Shown: positions 14,036 through 26,644 of the stretch, piece after piece
Position numbering within the stretch: the first letter of the stretch is position 1
How the letters are laid out: the number at the start of each line of letters is the position of its first letter
Assembly (NCBI GenBank): GCA_023238725.1
Contig: CM041550.1
Location: forward strand, 4,845,044-4,909,043
Length of the DNA stretch: 64,000 nucleotides
From: Scortum barcoo
Lineage: Eukaryota; Chordata; Actinopteri; Centrarchiformes; Terapontidae
Direction of reading: 5' to 3'
Notes under the pieces: model-generated
Told to the model about the DNA's origin: nothing
Databases searched by the model: none
What the model saw: the letters and a program-made list of their open reading frames with translations, nothing else
Translations under genes and position numbers: made by a program

Positions 14036-14345
14036 CGGGCCGCAGAGGTGGTGTCGGGGTCATTTCTAACAAATCATCCCGCTCACCGTTCTGTGTGGAG
14101 TTTGCATGTTTTCCCCGAGCCTGCGTGAGCTCTCCGCGGGTGCTCCAGCTTCTTCCCACATCCCAGAGACATGCAGGTTAGGTTAAATTACCCATAGGTG
14201 TGAATGTGAGTGTGAGAGACTGTCCGTCTCTATATGCCAGTCCTGTGATTGACTGGCGACCTGTCCTGGGTGCACCCTGCCTCTCACTCAATGCCAACTG
14301 GGATCAGCTCCAGCTCCCCTGCCCCCAACAATCCTATAGAGATAA
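14036..14345 (+). repeat. Widespread fish interspersed repeat
   Basis: The segment carries the familiar GTGTGGAGTTTGCATGTTTT ... CTGGCGACCTGTCCTGGGTG ... GGGATCAGCTCCAGCTCCCC order seen in very many teleost introns and intergenic regions. I recognise it from general familiarity and cannot assign its transposon class here. Confidence 0.6.
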
Positions 14346-16840
14346 TTCACACCTCACAAACAGAAAAAAGACACACACAGTGAGAAATTGAGAGTAAAGT
14401 GTACTAGCGATTGAACTCAGATGACGCTGAAACCTTATTTAGCGTTTCCCCTCAACAACCCCACACATGACTCAGACTCACAGAGCAAATAAACAAAATG
14501 TCAGACGTGATAAACGTTTCATGAAAGTGGTGTTCGCTAATGGGGAATGCAGTCAGGGGCTGCAGATTAGATCATATTTTGTGGTTTAATTCCTCATTGT
14601 ATAGTACATATGAATATATATCACCACCTGTTATTGTTTCCCCTGCAAAGAAAACTACTATTTGCTACTTTCTTAGGCTATATAAGTACTATTTCTTGCT
14701 AAAAAAAAATGTTTACTCCCTATGCAGTACCTTTAGTTTATTAATAATAATAAAAAATAAACCTCAACTTAAATAAAGAAAACAATAATGACAGAATGAA
14801 ATGCAGTCTTTCTGCAGAGTGAAGAGGAAAAATCCAGATGTTGACACAGTTCTTGATGAATGATGGGATGTTGAATAAAGCTCTTTTATTCTAGGAGTTG
14901 AGCGATGGAGGGTCACTATTGACCCTTCGGACAAAGGAGAGTACACAGAGAGGTTACACAAGGGTTGTGAGATTATTGCATCACCCATAAAAAAGAAACT
15001 CAGTTATTCACGAGTGTACCCGCAGTACACTATTGTCAGTGAGGCTGTTTCTTTTTATAATTCCCAGTGATTTCAAATTCATGAAAATTCATTAAAAGAG
15101 GTACCAGCGTCTGCAAAGTCTGGGTCCACGAAATTTCCCAAGTTCTCCACGGGATAGGGCTCGTTTGATGTCAACAACAAGGAGAAACTGATATCACAAA
15201 AGGCTGACTTCAGACTGGATTCACACACGGACAATAAACACGTAATTCAATTTGCAGACTCCACTTTGACAAATGTGGGCCATGATGTTCATACGATATA
15301 CACCGTACTCGTTTTTCAGCACTCTCATGCTTCAGCTAGAGTTTAAATACAGCAGGATTTGTAAGGATCAGCTCACATCATCTATCTTGACTGGACGCTG
15401 AATCTGTTCCCATTCAGCCCTTGTTGTTGGAAAATGAAAATGGATTTGAAACTGAACCCGCAGCACTTGTTTCCAGCTTCCACGGCGACCTCCCACTTCA
15501 AAACATTAAAGGTTTCCCTTTTAGTTGCACCACCTCTCCTGTCTCTTTCTCTCTGGGAGCAGAGCAAGCACAAAAATATTAATGCTGACTGTTATGCTCA
15601 TTGTAGTGTGCAAAGCAATCTGCTGCAGGCCTGGAGAAAGCAAAAATAAACAGAGGGACTCTTCGTCTTTCTATATATGTCTGTGCGGATCAGGGAAGGA
15701 TAAATCTTTTAGGGGCCCCTGGTGCATAAATATGCTCCCCTATCAATTAAGCAGAGGACCAAAAATCTGACAAATAATCTGTTGCCAATTGTTGAGCGAC
15801 ATAACATAAATTTTAATGGCCGTTTTTTATTTATCTGTGGAATTTTTTTCAGTGCCAGTGCAACTTTTTTGTGTTTTGATGCCAATGTTACATTTTTGAG
15901 TTCAGGTTTTTATTTTCAAAGCCAGATACAGTCACCGTCCTGGCTCAGGTTTGACGGCGGTGGAATTCATCAGCGGGTCTTTGCAAAATATGCAGATCGA
16001 ACTTGTCGGCTGGCTGGCAAAATGCTGCTAACCGCTAACACACTAGCCAGCCGGGAACATGTCCGGTCAGTCGCAATATCTCTGCAATGAATAAATCAAA
16101 ATGAATAAAGCTCACCGAGCCTCCCTCTATTTCCTCTGTGCTGAGCTCAAAGGGGGATAAAAAGCAAGCTCATTAGCTCAGTCAGCGGCACACAAGAAGC
16201 TCACACAATTTATTCAAGTGATATGTTTGTATCATCAACTCTAAAAACAACAGGCTAAAAACATTTCTTTCTTGTGGAGCATTTTATTTTCCAACAGAGA
16301 GAAAGACAGGAAATGAAATGGATATATTCTGTACTTAAAGCAGCTCAGTTGAACTATTACGTTGATTTTGGTGCCCCCTGTGGACAAAGACAGTAGTGTT
16401 TTTAGCTAACATTCGGTCACACGTTCCCTCTTTCTTTCAGAAGATGACTTCCAGTAACTCAAATTCATCCAGACAAAAACATTTAATGTAAGAAAATAAT
16501 CCAATCCACTGACAGACATGAACAGACTATTAGAAACTAGCAGAAATAAAAAGTCTTTTCTTGTTTGTTTATTTGCGTCATATTGAAGGCATCACTATCA
16601 AAATGACTGTTCATAACCAGTTAAAAACTCCATAAAGATGGTTTAAGTAATCTGTTCCTAAAAAGCAAAGAGGCAACTCCGCTCTGTTGTACCTGTTTTT
16701 TTTCTTTTCAGGAAAAAGGTATAATTATGTTCTTCCTTTAGGGGATATTAAACAGGTTAAATACTTAAATGTGTACTCGCAAAGTGTGCAGGTGTCCTGA
16801 TGCATGCATGCTCATACTGCACCTCCTCGTGTTTCTCTGC

Positions 16841-16843
<3 letters not shown>

Positions 16844-16875
<32 letters not shown>
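16844..16875. repeat. (GT)n microsatellite
   Basis: About 16 uninterrupted GT units. Confidence 0.95.
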
Positions 16876-16877
<2 letters not shown>

Positions 16878-16995
16878 CATTGATATTTGGGCAGCCACTG
16901 TCATCCACCACCCTGCAGACCACCGCAGGCGTCATGGATTTTCAGTCGTGTGACATTAACCTCAGACTGCTGCTGGAGTATTAGCACAGACTCAC

Positions 16996-17135
16996 GCACA
17001 CCACCACCACCACCACCTCTGTCCTCCCCCTCCACACCCCAAACCCCCCCTGCTCTCCCATTCAAGCTTAAGTGATCCCCAAGAGGAGGGAGGAAAAGGA
17101 GGAGGCGGAGAAGCTGAGGAGAGAGAGATGGAGGG
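16996..17135. repeat. CCA run followed by a pyrimidine- then purine-rich tract
   Basis: A short (CAC)n run is followed by a C/T-rich stretch. An A/G-rich stretch then runs from about 17,079 to 17,135. The strand asymmetry is strong, but there is no sign of a gene. Confidence 0.8.
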
Positions 17136-18477
17136 AATCCATGTCCGGTTGACGTGACGTGCTGTACCACAATGGGAGTTAGAGGGGTAAATAACAGTGG
17201 AAGAGAGAAGGAGAGCAGACAAGTGGCGGTGAACACAGGTTGTATAAAACCAGGAGGCAGAGGGGGGATGCGGGAGGAGGATTATAAAGGATGGATGATG
17301 GAGGAGGAGCTCTGATGTGCTTTACTTTCTGTTTTTTTGCATGAATGGAATCAATCAGGAGGACAAATGTCTGGGCTGCGCGGTGATGACTGGTATTCAG
17401 AGAAATTATGACCATGCAAGATAAAAAAATAAAACATTTTTTAAAAAATCCTCACGTTAGCCGCCATCTACTGTGTGTCTGTGGTCGAAGGGCTTCAGGT
17501 TGTCCAGCGCAGGAGCCAGAGCTCCTCCTCGTGGCGTGTCCGGGCACTGCAGCACTCCGTGACGTGCGGACACGTGTGAAAATGGATGTCAGGTTCAGGC
17601 CCACAGCGGTGCTTTATCAGACATCACACCTGCAGAAGTGTGGGCATGTTGAGTTAACACAGCAGTCCTCATTTGCTCCTCCGTATTTCTGCGTCTCCAA
17701 ACAACAGAATTAGCTCAATCAGTTTCTTTTAAGGAAATTTTTCTTTAGTAAGCGGCTGCCGAGCTGATAATAAGATGAGATGTGAGATAGAAATGAAATG
17801 TACGAGCCTGAGTCTGGTTTGCGGAGCTCCACAGGTATGGACTGAGGTTGATAACAACCAATAAAAATGTCATTATTGGTGTCTGTTTTCAATAAGAGCT
17901 TAAAGCTTATGACTGCTGGGACATATAAACTAGTTATTACATTCAAATTATTATTATTTTCACTTAATAAATGTCTCTATGTATTTATATCTTACCTGTT
18001 TAGACCGATGGAATAAGTGTTGGTTGGTTAGCAACAGTCAGCAGCAGTAAAAAGTCAGTTTTAGGTGTTTTAGAAGTGTTTCCGTATAATAGATGTACTT
18101 TTTTAAATCTAGAAAATGTGCTAGTAAATATATATTTTATCTGCTTTCTGTCTTAGGCTCCTATCTTCACGCTTTAGATAGCTTATCAGGGTGTCCCATT
18201 TCACATATCTGGTTGTAAGATTGTACTTCTATTCAAACTGTTTGTGAATAAACTGAAACTGAAATAACAAAAAGTACAACACAAGCAGATGAAAGACAAT
18301 AAAAACAGACTCCTCCATCTGCCTCTAACTATGAGTGACAGGCTGCTACATCGACACGCCGTTTTCTGCTCGAGTGACACAACAGCTTTCAGTCGACGAG
18401 TCTCTCTCTCTCTCTGCGATCAGGATTTATCATCGTTTTAATTTGAAGGGGCGTCTGATGACAGTTAGTTAAAATTC

Positions 18478-18930
18478 TGACGAGCACTTTTAAAGCTTTA
18501 GCTGGCCTTGCTCCAGACGATTTCAGGGATTCACTGACCCCCCCTCCTCACCACCACCACCCCTCGCCTAGACTGGAGGAAGCGTCTCTGCTGGTCGTCC
18601 CTCCATCCCTCCATGACCAAAGGTGACCTGGCCTTCAGTGTTCGAGCCCGCAGACAGAGCAACACTCTGCCTGCTGAGATCAGACGGGCCCCATCATTAG
18701 CCTCTTTTAAATCCCTTCTTTAAACTTCCTACAGGAAAACGTTTATGAATATTTAATACGTTGCAGGGTTTTATCATCCCACTCTTTTCTAACTTTATTT
18801 TATCCCCCCAGTGTTTTTGTGTTTTTATGATCCCTCTCTTGTTTTATTGTTGTTTAGGGTTGTTTTTTTTCCCTTAAAGACTTTTAACCTTGTTTTTAAA
18901 AAAAGTGCCGTATAAAGTTTAGTATCATCA
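18478..18930 (+). mobile_element. LINE 3' end fragment
   Basis: A frame reads NTLPAEIRRAPSLASFKSLL near 18,660-18,720, the characteristic C-terminal signature of fish LINE reverse transcriptase proteins. An untranslated tail follows and ends in AAAGTGCCGTATAAAGTTTAG. The upstream part is missing and frames are broken. Confidence 0.7.
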
Positions 18931-21059
18931 TTTTGCTGTTGGTGGGTTGTTTGGTTTCTGTCAGTCTGACTCGGATCAAAGTGCTCCCAGACAGCAGATT
19001 AGCAGAGTTTTTGAGAGTTCAGCTCTCAATAAATAATACGTAAATGTTTGTTTTTACTGTGATTTACTTTATTCAATATTTCAGGCAGACACTTGCTAAC
19101 TTTTCAGGGGAAAGTAAATGTAGTAAATAAAAAAAAAAAAACAATGGGCATAAAACTTTCTAAGCAGACGTCAGGCTAAGGACGTACATTTGAAGTTGAT
19201 CTTTAAAGACTTTGCTCATAGATCCTCTGGCAGGCTGTTCTGAGCACAGAAACTCAAACTCATCAGATATTTTCATCTTTCATTTTGGGACAGCTAAACA
19301 GGTGTGAGAAAGGACCTGGAGGGGAGCGTCCAGGTGCTCTTTTCACCAAATTTGCAACAGTCGACCTAGGATTTGCATCATAATTGAATTTTTCCTCGCG
19401 TTCATTTTTTACTCTTCAAAATAAAGTCTTTCAGAAGCAGGTTCAGAGATTGCTTTTTAAACAATTTCAAACAACCAAATCATTTAAAAAGCAATATAAA
19501 AATTGATAGAAAACCCCTGTAAAGACTTGGGAAATGGGAGTAATTTGTGTCTCCCATCTGGTGTGGTGGTTCACAGCACAGCTAACACAGACACGCTGTC
19601 ACAATATTCATCCGTCGTCCAGCTGTAAAGGCTTCCTTCAGTAAATATATCCAGGTAATGGCTGCACAGGCTCAAAGGGAAGCATGCAGGATAATGAGAA
19701 ACGCTGACTCATATCTCTGCTCGGTCCTTTGCTCTGAATGAAGCTGACTCACTCACAGTGTCACTCCTCGCAAGGCTACTCAAAAACAGCCTTTCATGGG
19801 GGGGTATCAAAGCCAATCTGCAATAAGCTTTCTCTGAAGCGACACTCGAGTTAAGCGCAGTGACAACACTCGGTGACTCAGATGAAGTGTTGTTTGAAAA
19901 AAAAGTTTCGGCACAAGTTATCAAAGAAAGCTGATTGGTTACATGAACAGACTGGATCTGTACAGTATGTAGGTATACCCACAGGTGGTCTACAGAAGAT
20001 TTATTTTCCTTTGGTTTGGAAGGATTTATCTAAGGGTAAAATAACACAGGAGAAACTATCATTTCTCAGCCCCCTGCTCAGTGGATGGATGCTCAAAATT
20101 ATATAAAATATTCAGGTACTGCACTCAAAATTATGAAAGTATTGGATGTACTTTTACATCTACTCTACTTTGTCACAGCTTTAGCTACAAGTTGCTTTAT
20201 GAATTAAGATTTTGCATGCAAAACATATGAATCTAACCACTCGACAAGCTACGTTTCATGTAAAAACATTTCATGGTTTCAGCTTCACAAATGCAAATCC
20301 ATTTTAATTATTCAATCATTTGAATTTGCTTTTAATAGTGTCGAGCCACGGGATGTTTTTTGGACACAACAAGCACTGTGAAGGTGTCATTGTGATGGCA
20401 TTTCTCTCTTTTTTTACAAACCAAACAATCAATCGATGGATTAATGGAGAAAAGAATCAGCAGATTCATCCTTAATGAGAAGAATCATTAGTCGATGTAA
20501 AATAAGAGATAATGAGCGCCAGTAAAATCAGTAAACAGTAAAACAGTAAAATCCTGCTTTTACCTTAATGATGATGAATAATAATCTAATAGGAGAATAG
20601 AGAATAGTACAACAGACAGAGGGGGCATTAAATCTTAATTAAAAAAATAAGCATACTAATAAATAAACATATTCTGTTACAAGTAAATATCCGGCCTAGA
20701 AAATGTTGTTTAAGTAAATGATCTGAGCACTTCCTCCCCCCCTGCTCCTGCTCCATCCTCGACTTTTTGTCTCGGGGTTTGTGGGCGATTCAGATTATTC
20801 TCAGTTTTATCAGTGATCCTCTCATCTCTCTGCAGCTTCTCAGAAGCTTTGGAGGCTTTTCTGGTACCTGATGATGCAAGTCTTGGCAGGCACAAACGGC
20901 AGCTGTGAAAATCCCCACCGGGCTGCCGCCTGTGTACAGTATCTATGTGTGTGCGTGTGTGTGTATGTGTTGATTTGCTCGTGTTGTTCGACTTTTAACA
21001 ATCACAAGGTGAGAGGAGGCTCAGATTGGGGTGAACTTCCCTCCTTCTGTTCTCTCCGC

Positions 21060-21250
21060 CGGCTCCATCTTTGTGTTTCTCTTCCGACGTGACGCATATA
21101 TGGTTATCGGCCAATTTGCCATCCAGAAATTTCCCCGTACGCAGACACTCGCACGTCGTTAGTCGATCACACTGTCAGTGTCTGCCAAGCTGCCGGTGTT
21201 ACATTTATCGGGCCCCAAATTGTGCCCCACAGCCCAACTGTGTTAGGATT
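21060..21250. promoter_or_regulatory. Candidate regulatory island
   Basis: High-complexity, CpG-retaining sequence includes GACGTGACGCATATATGG and TTATCGGGCCCCAAATTGTG in AT-rich surroundings. There is no supported reading frame. The proposal as a non-coding regulatory element rests on texture only. Confidence 0.22.
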
Positions 21251-23814
21251 TGAAAGATGTACACATCAGCGTTCATTAACACCAGTTTCTGTTTCTTTTT
21301 CTTTTTTTTGGTGCTGCCATGTCCTTCGCATCTCAGTCAAAGTGATTAGCTGACTCGAGCAGACAGATTCACTGGGGATACAGCAGTAATTATGTTAGAA
21401 AAGGGCAACTGGGCCTGTTCTAGGAATCCATGTGACTTCTGGTATTCATGCGGGATTGTGAGGACGCTGTAGACACGAGTAAACATCACACAAAACACCA
21501 CAAAACAATGTGGCAGCGCTGAATTCATCTACTTCACCTTTTCTAACCCACTCAGATCAGCGGTGAGAGATTAAATAAGGTTTCATAATCACCAGAACTG
21601 GATTTACAGTGCTCTAAATGGGACCAGCAATGTACAGAACAACAGGCAGAACAGCCACTTTTAAGTTTTTCTTTGAAGACCCAGAACAACCTCCAGCAAT
21701 GACCTCCCTCACTGCACATCCACGTAACCTGTAAAAACTACTCCTCTGTACGATTTGTCATGGCAACCATTTAAAAAACATTTTTTACACCACACTGCAA
21801 TGGTCACATCTGAAGACCTTTGATAAATGAAGAAACTGTGGCTGCTTCAAGAGGTGATATTTACAGCAAATAATAGCATGTTTAATGAATTAATTAATTT
21901 TATTTTTATGAATCAGAGTCTGTGTGACTGATTGATGGTTGTACCTCCAGAGTTTATCAATGTATAAAAGGTCTCCAGGTAAGACCGTTGTGTAATTTGT
22001 TTTAAATGGTTGATATTGAATAAATCAGTGAATAAAAAAAGCAATTAATCAGTGTTTGAAAATATAGTCTTTTTTAATGACATAAAGCATAAAGCTCTCC
22101 AAAGAAGTGCAGATCTATATGAAATGTTTAATTTACTGAATGTTCATGAAGAAAAATGCTGATAAAAAAAGCTCAAAATGATTAAAACAACCGAGCATCT
22201 AAAGAAATCAAAGCTGCAGTTGGTCTGTCTGTCCGTCAGTTTGAAGAGGATTGTTTAAAGCAATCACACAGCTCAATCAGTTTCAGTTGTTCGGCCTGAA
22301 ATTCACCATCACACCCTGGTTCAACCTTTTCACCTTCATATTTACAGAGAGGATGCTGCACTGGAGGAACTGCTAGATTTCATATTTTCAGAGAGAAGAT
22401 ATTTTATGTTTGAGATTTTCCAGTGCAGTGCAAAGCCATGTGAGGACTTTAAATTACAGTAGGGGCACCTCAGCAGCTGAAATGTGCCAGTTTCTACTGT
22501 CCAAACACAACCTGTCTGTATTTCTTCAGTCACTTTCTGTCTTTTTCTTTTTTTTGCCCCAAATAAACAAAAGTAGCTGCTGCCTACTGAGCATTCACAG
22601 CGTGTCACTTTGTGTGTGTGTCGCTTTCAGACTTTGTGTCCCCGTCGTTTGATTTCAGATTATTTCTTTTTAGAGCGCCGCAGGTGGTTCGGGCTGTCAT
22701 AGATTTCTTTACTCGTGAGTTATCGACTGGCTCTGATTATGCTCTCCAAAGCCCATCAGAGAACCTGCCGCTCTGTGTAGAAAAAAGAAAAAAAAAGGAG
22801 ATTTTCCACTTGAACAGCTTTGTGTTAGTTAATTGATTGATAGGTGATTTTTGCATGACAACATCCCAAAAAATTGCATTTAATATGTTTTTGCACACTG
22901 ATTATAATTCCATCTTTCGAGACACAGTTTGTGTTTGTCGCCTTTTTATGTGGAGGTATCTTTGTAGGGACTTTAAGGTTCCTCTGTTTAGCTGGAGAGA
23001 AGCCAGATGAAGAACTTTTGGAGTCATTTTGACTATTTTTTCCATTTAAGGACAAAGGAAATGGTGACCACTTGTGTGAATAAATAGCTTAAGCTAAGAA
23101 TCGGCTCAGTTTACTTGCAATATGTCGAAATATTCTCCAAAATTACAGTCTAAATTTAAATATATAATCTACTCTGGTGGTTTAAAATCTGAGGTTGACA
23201 CTTCAGATAACAAGAAACAACTTCCTAATTTGCACACCACAAACAACTGATTCACTGCAGCAGCTCACCACTAATTATTCTGTGCACTTCAACACATATT
23301 TAAGTGTGTCTGTGTCAGTGTGAATTTCAGGAAATTCAGGTCTCCAGCTCCTCCCCTTCCTCATCCAGAGGGAGGCATCATGGGCTGTAAACAGATCAGC
23401 CCATGTGGTTAACTGGAAGATGGGTTTGGCTCAACCAGGAAGTCAGACACTGACTCAGTCTGTCAAGTTGCAGAAACTGACAGAAAACTACTTCTGCTAT
23501 TGTGAAACTCCCTTCAAGGTAAAAGACAGACAAAAAAAAAAAAATCAGTTGGAACAAATTTCAGAAGACTTCTGAGTTGAGACAAACATCCCTGTTAATG
23601 TTTTTTCTTATTAATTCAATTGTTGATTAATCCCTTGTCATTATAAGCACCTTTCTGACAAATCAACAAAAGGCTGATCGCTGAATTCTTTTCAAAGTAA
23701 AACATTTTCACTGAGTTTTCTGTATGAATACATTAATTTAAAATCCTCTACGGTCCATTGAGGAATGAGAATTACAAAACACATGATGTGCTTGTATGAA
23801 AAGATAAGATGAGT

Positions 23815-23885
23815 TAGTATAAGATAAGATAAACTTTATTTATCCTGCATCGGGAAATTCACTCCTTACAGCAAGATACCTATAC
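23815..23885 (-). repeat. Retroelement 3' tail, minus strand
   Basis: The sequence runs from a GATAA tandem into AAACTTTATTTATCCTGCAT and GGGAAATTC. This is the reverse complement of a LINE or SINE tail ending in AATAAAGTTTATCTTATCTT. The family is not assigned. Confidence 0.5.
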
Positions 23886-24480
23886 CACTATACCTCTAAT
23901 GCACATTAATGAACTACAATGTTAAAATATAAATCTATTTGTTAGTGATAAGAACATAGTAATGTAATAATCTGTTTTAATAGATCATTGTGAAAGGAGC
24001 AATTCTGCATTATAAGTGCGTACTATGATACTTGTTGTACTCAAGTATGCCACAATTTTGAGGTACGTGTACTTTTATTTTACCTTACTGTATACAATTA
24101 AATTTCAAACTTTATTAGTTTACAGATTCAGATGATTAACACTACATAAAATGAACTAATAAATTATTATCTGTTATTATAGAATAAGCTACAAAGCTGT
24201 ATATAGCCCCATGTTATACATGAATGCATTATTAATGATAATCAAGTGATAAAATATATATTATTCCAGATCAAATAGGCCATTCTGCGTAAATAGTATT
24301 TTTACTCTCTATACTTCAAGTGCTTTTTTATGCCAGAACTTTTGCATTAAGCTTTTAAATGCAGGGTTTGCATTTGTAATGCAGTACGTTTAGACCCCGG
24401 TATTCGTATTTTTTACTAAAGTAAATAATCTGAGTAGTTTTTTCTCTCCTGTGAGTGCTTAATGTCACTTTTACTGCCAC

Positions 24481-24755
24481 AGCCTTTATTTTGAAATCAC
24501 CGACAGACCGGAAGACAGGGCGGTGCTGCTGCTAGCTTCATGCTAACCAGAAAGTCGCAGCAGTGACGGACTTTCCTTCTTCAGGACTCTTTTTTAGACT
24601 AAAAACCAACTCTAACTCTGTGACAACGAGCGCACAAGACCCGTCTGCATGTTTCCAGTTAAGTAAACCTCCATTTTTGTTTAAAATCAGACGCTAGGTG
24701 ATGTTTGGAGCAGTTAGCTGTTAGCTGTCACTTTGGAAAAGCTGCGGAGCTTCAA
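24481..24755 (+). promoter_or_regulatory. Probable PARP4 promoter and non-coding first exon
   Basis: This GC-richer stretch lies just upstream of the PARP4 coding start. It ends in GAGCTTCAA followed by a good donor, GTGAGT, at 24,756. The coding exon begins after TCTCCTCGCAG at 25,553, only two bases before the ATG, so a separate upstream 5' UTR exon is required. The exact transcription start is not visible, and no clear TATA box was found. The assignment is inferred from position and the splice donor. Confidence 0.42.
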
Positions 24756-25555
24756 GTGAGTTTAAAACATAAATTCACACATTTTAGGAGAATTTGGCTT
24801 TGATTAATGTGTTAATTTAGTTTAATTCTGATTGTTCTCTGTGTTTTTACACAGTCTTCAGTTTGGAGGATTTACTTCCGCATTTTATCCTCATTAATAA
24901 CCAATTAGGTGTTTATTCAACTTTATATATATCATATCTATATCACTCATTTTAGTGTTTTTACAAATAAAAATAATTATAATAAATTGGCCTCAAGTTG
25001 CACACTTATTTTGATTACTAACATGAAATGATTTTATATTAAATAAATCTTTTAATAGAAAAGTAATGTGTTTTTTTCCCAGCAGCTTCCATGTTATGTG
25101 ACCCAGTTTCTTATTATCAATATTAGAAATCAATATTACTATAATAAGTAGAACACACCTCTTTATATTGTATTTAAGACTACAGGTCACATGACGTGCA
25201 AGCTATTGGGGAAGAAAATATATTAATATTAAATAACAGATGCACTGAAATCCAATATAAAGAGTTGTGTAAGAGGTTATGTAAAATAAAGCCATTACAT
25301 ATCAGCAATCAAAATAAGTGTGCAGCTTGAGGCCAGTTTAATATAATATTTTATTATAATTTTCGCCAATGTGGGCAAGTCAGCATGAAGTTACTGAAAA
25401 ATTGCCATATTGATATAATCAGAAATCGACTGTAGTTCCTAAGTGAATAAAAGAAGTTGCTGGATCCGGAGTGAATATTGAATATTTAGCTTAAAATAAA
25501 CCTAACTGATATAATGTTTTAATCATTGCTTTGGGTGTGTCCTCTCCTCGCAGGC

Positions 25556-26644
25556 ATGGCTGTGTTTGACAGCTGCTCTGTGCTTCTGGAGCTGAAAAAT
25601 TTGGCCTTTAAGGAGAAGAAGCTGCTGAAGTCGGCCATAACAGATAATGGAGGCAACATCTCATTTGTGATCAATAAACAGGTGAGAGGATGTGATCAAT
25701 AACCTGCCCCTTTATCAGACTGTTTCATTAAAAACTAAACAATACAGGTTGTGTCTGCTTCCATATGTGGCACTGTATGGAAGCCCATTTCTGCCAATTT
25801 AAAAAAAAGGAAAAAAAAGATCCTTTTAACACAATAAAGAGTTGGTAACTGAAAAACAATAAGTAAATATTTCAAAAGAATGAGTTAGTATTTTCAAATG
25901 ACTTCACATTTTAAATTAATGATTAAGTATCTCAAAAATAATGAGCTAATGTTTCAAAATGTTTAGTCAGCAACTCAGAAATAATGAGAAATCTTTCCAA
26001 AGTTATGAATTATTTCAAAATAACATGTTTTCATCTCAAAATATAAAATTAGTATCTCATAATAATGACAAACTTTCCAGAAACAATGAGTTAAAATAAT
26101 GAGGCTTTCTAAAAGTAATGAAAAACCTCAAAATTATGAGTTCATAAAGACTTAATAAAATAAAGAATTAGTATCTTAAAATAATGAGAAACTGTAGCAA
26201 AATAACAAGTTTCTAATAACTAGTGAAATAATAATAGTGAAATAATACTTAATAGTTAGTAAGTTATAATTAATAAGTTAATTATACAATAATAATACAC
26301 TTTTTTTCCCTTCACATTGGCAGAAATGGGCTTCCATATATATTTCTGCCCGGTTGGAAATGTTTATAAACTGTGACATAAATTTCAACTCTCCGTCTGC
26401 CTACGTTTCCCACAGTGCTCTCTGATAGTGACCAGCGATGTGTCCAACCTCAGCCCCAACAGGCTGCGTAGTATTCAGAAATACCAGACGCCCGTGGTCG
26501 GGGTAGATTATGTGCACACCTGTCTGCAGAGAGGAGTCCTTCTACCTGTGGATGAATATAAGCTGGATATTCCCTCTTCCTCCGTCTTCTCACCTCCTCC
26601 TCCTCCTCTCTCCCTGCAGAAGTCAAGTCCACTCTCACATCAAG
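25556..26644 (+). CDS. parp4: PARP4 exons 1-2: N-terminal BRCT domain
   Basis: Exons 25556-25681 and 26416-26644 encode residues 1-118. The segment NGGNISFVINKQ matches the start of the BRCT fold (G-G-x-hydrophobic-S-F). It continues into CSLIVTSDV, the second strand, and then VVGVDYVHTCLQRGVLLP, where the conserved aromatic and basic surface of BRCT domains is expected. The start ATG lies two bases after the acceptor and is the first in-frame ATG. A serine- and proline-rich linker follows. BRCT domains bind phosphopeptides or partners. The partner of this one is not evident. Confidence 0.93.

Larger units (their letters stand above)
14346..18477. other. Gene-poor flank, no gene seen
   Basis: No coding exon is supported. 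The longest frame (122 codons, 15,722-16,090) has no recognisable domain and lies in sequence that looks like an old repeat. A (GT)n tract and a purine-rich tract are listed separately. A short CpG-retaining stretch near 15,100-15,290 might be regulatory, but the evidence is weak. Confidence 0.5.
18931..24480. other. Gene-poor flank upstream of PARP4
   Basis: No coding exon is supported on either strand. The content is AT-rich unique-looking sequence, short homopolymers, and one LINE or SINE tail on the minus strand near 23,815-23,885. One CpG-retaining island lies near 21.1 kb. Confidence 0.55.

Noticed and set aside
15722..16090. 122-codon open frame on the plus strand
   Set aside because: No domain, signal or convincing start context. 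The sequence looks like an old repeat, and the frame could be open by chance.
16901..17236. Minus-strand 111-codon frame over the CCA and purine-rich tracts
   Set aside because: Low-complexity translation with no recognisable protein features.
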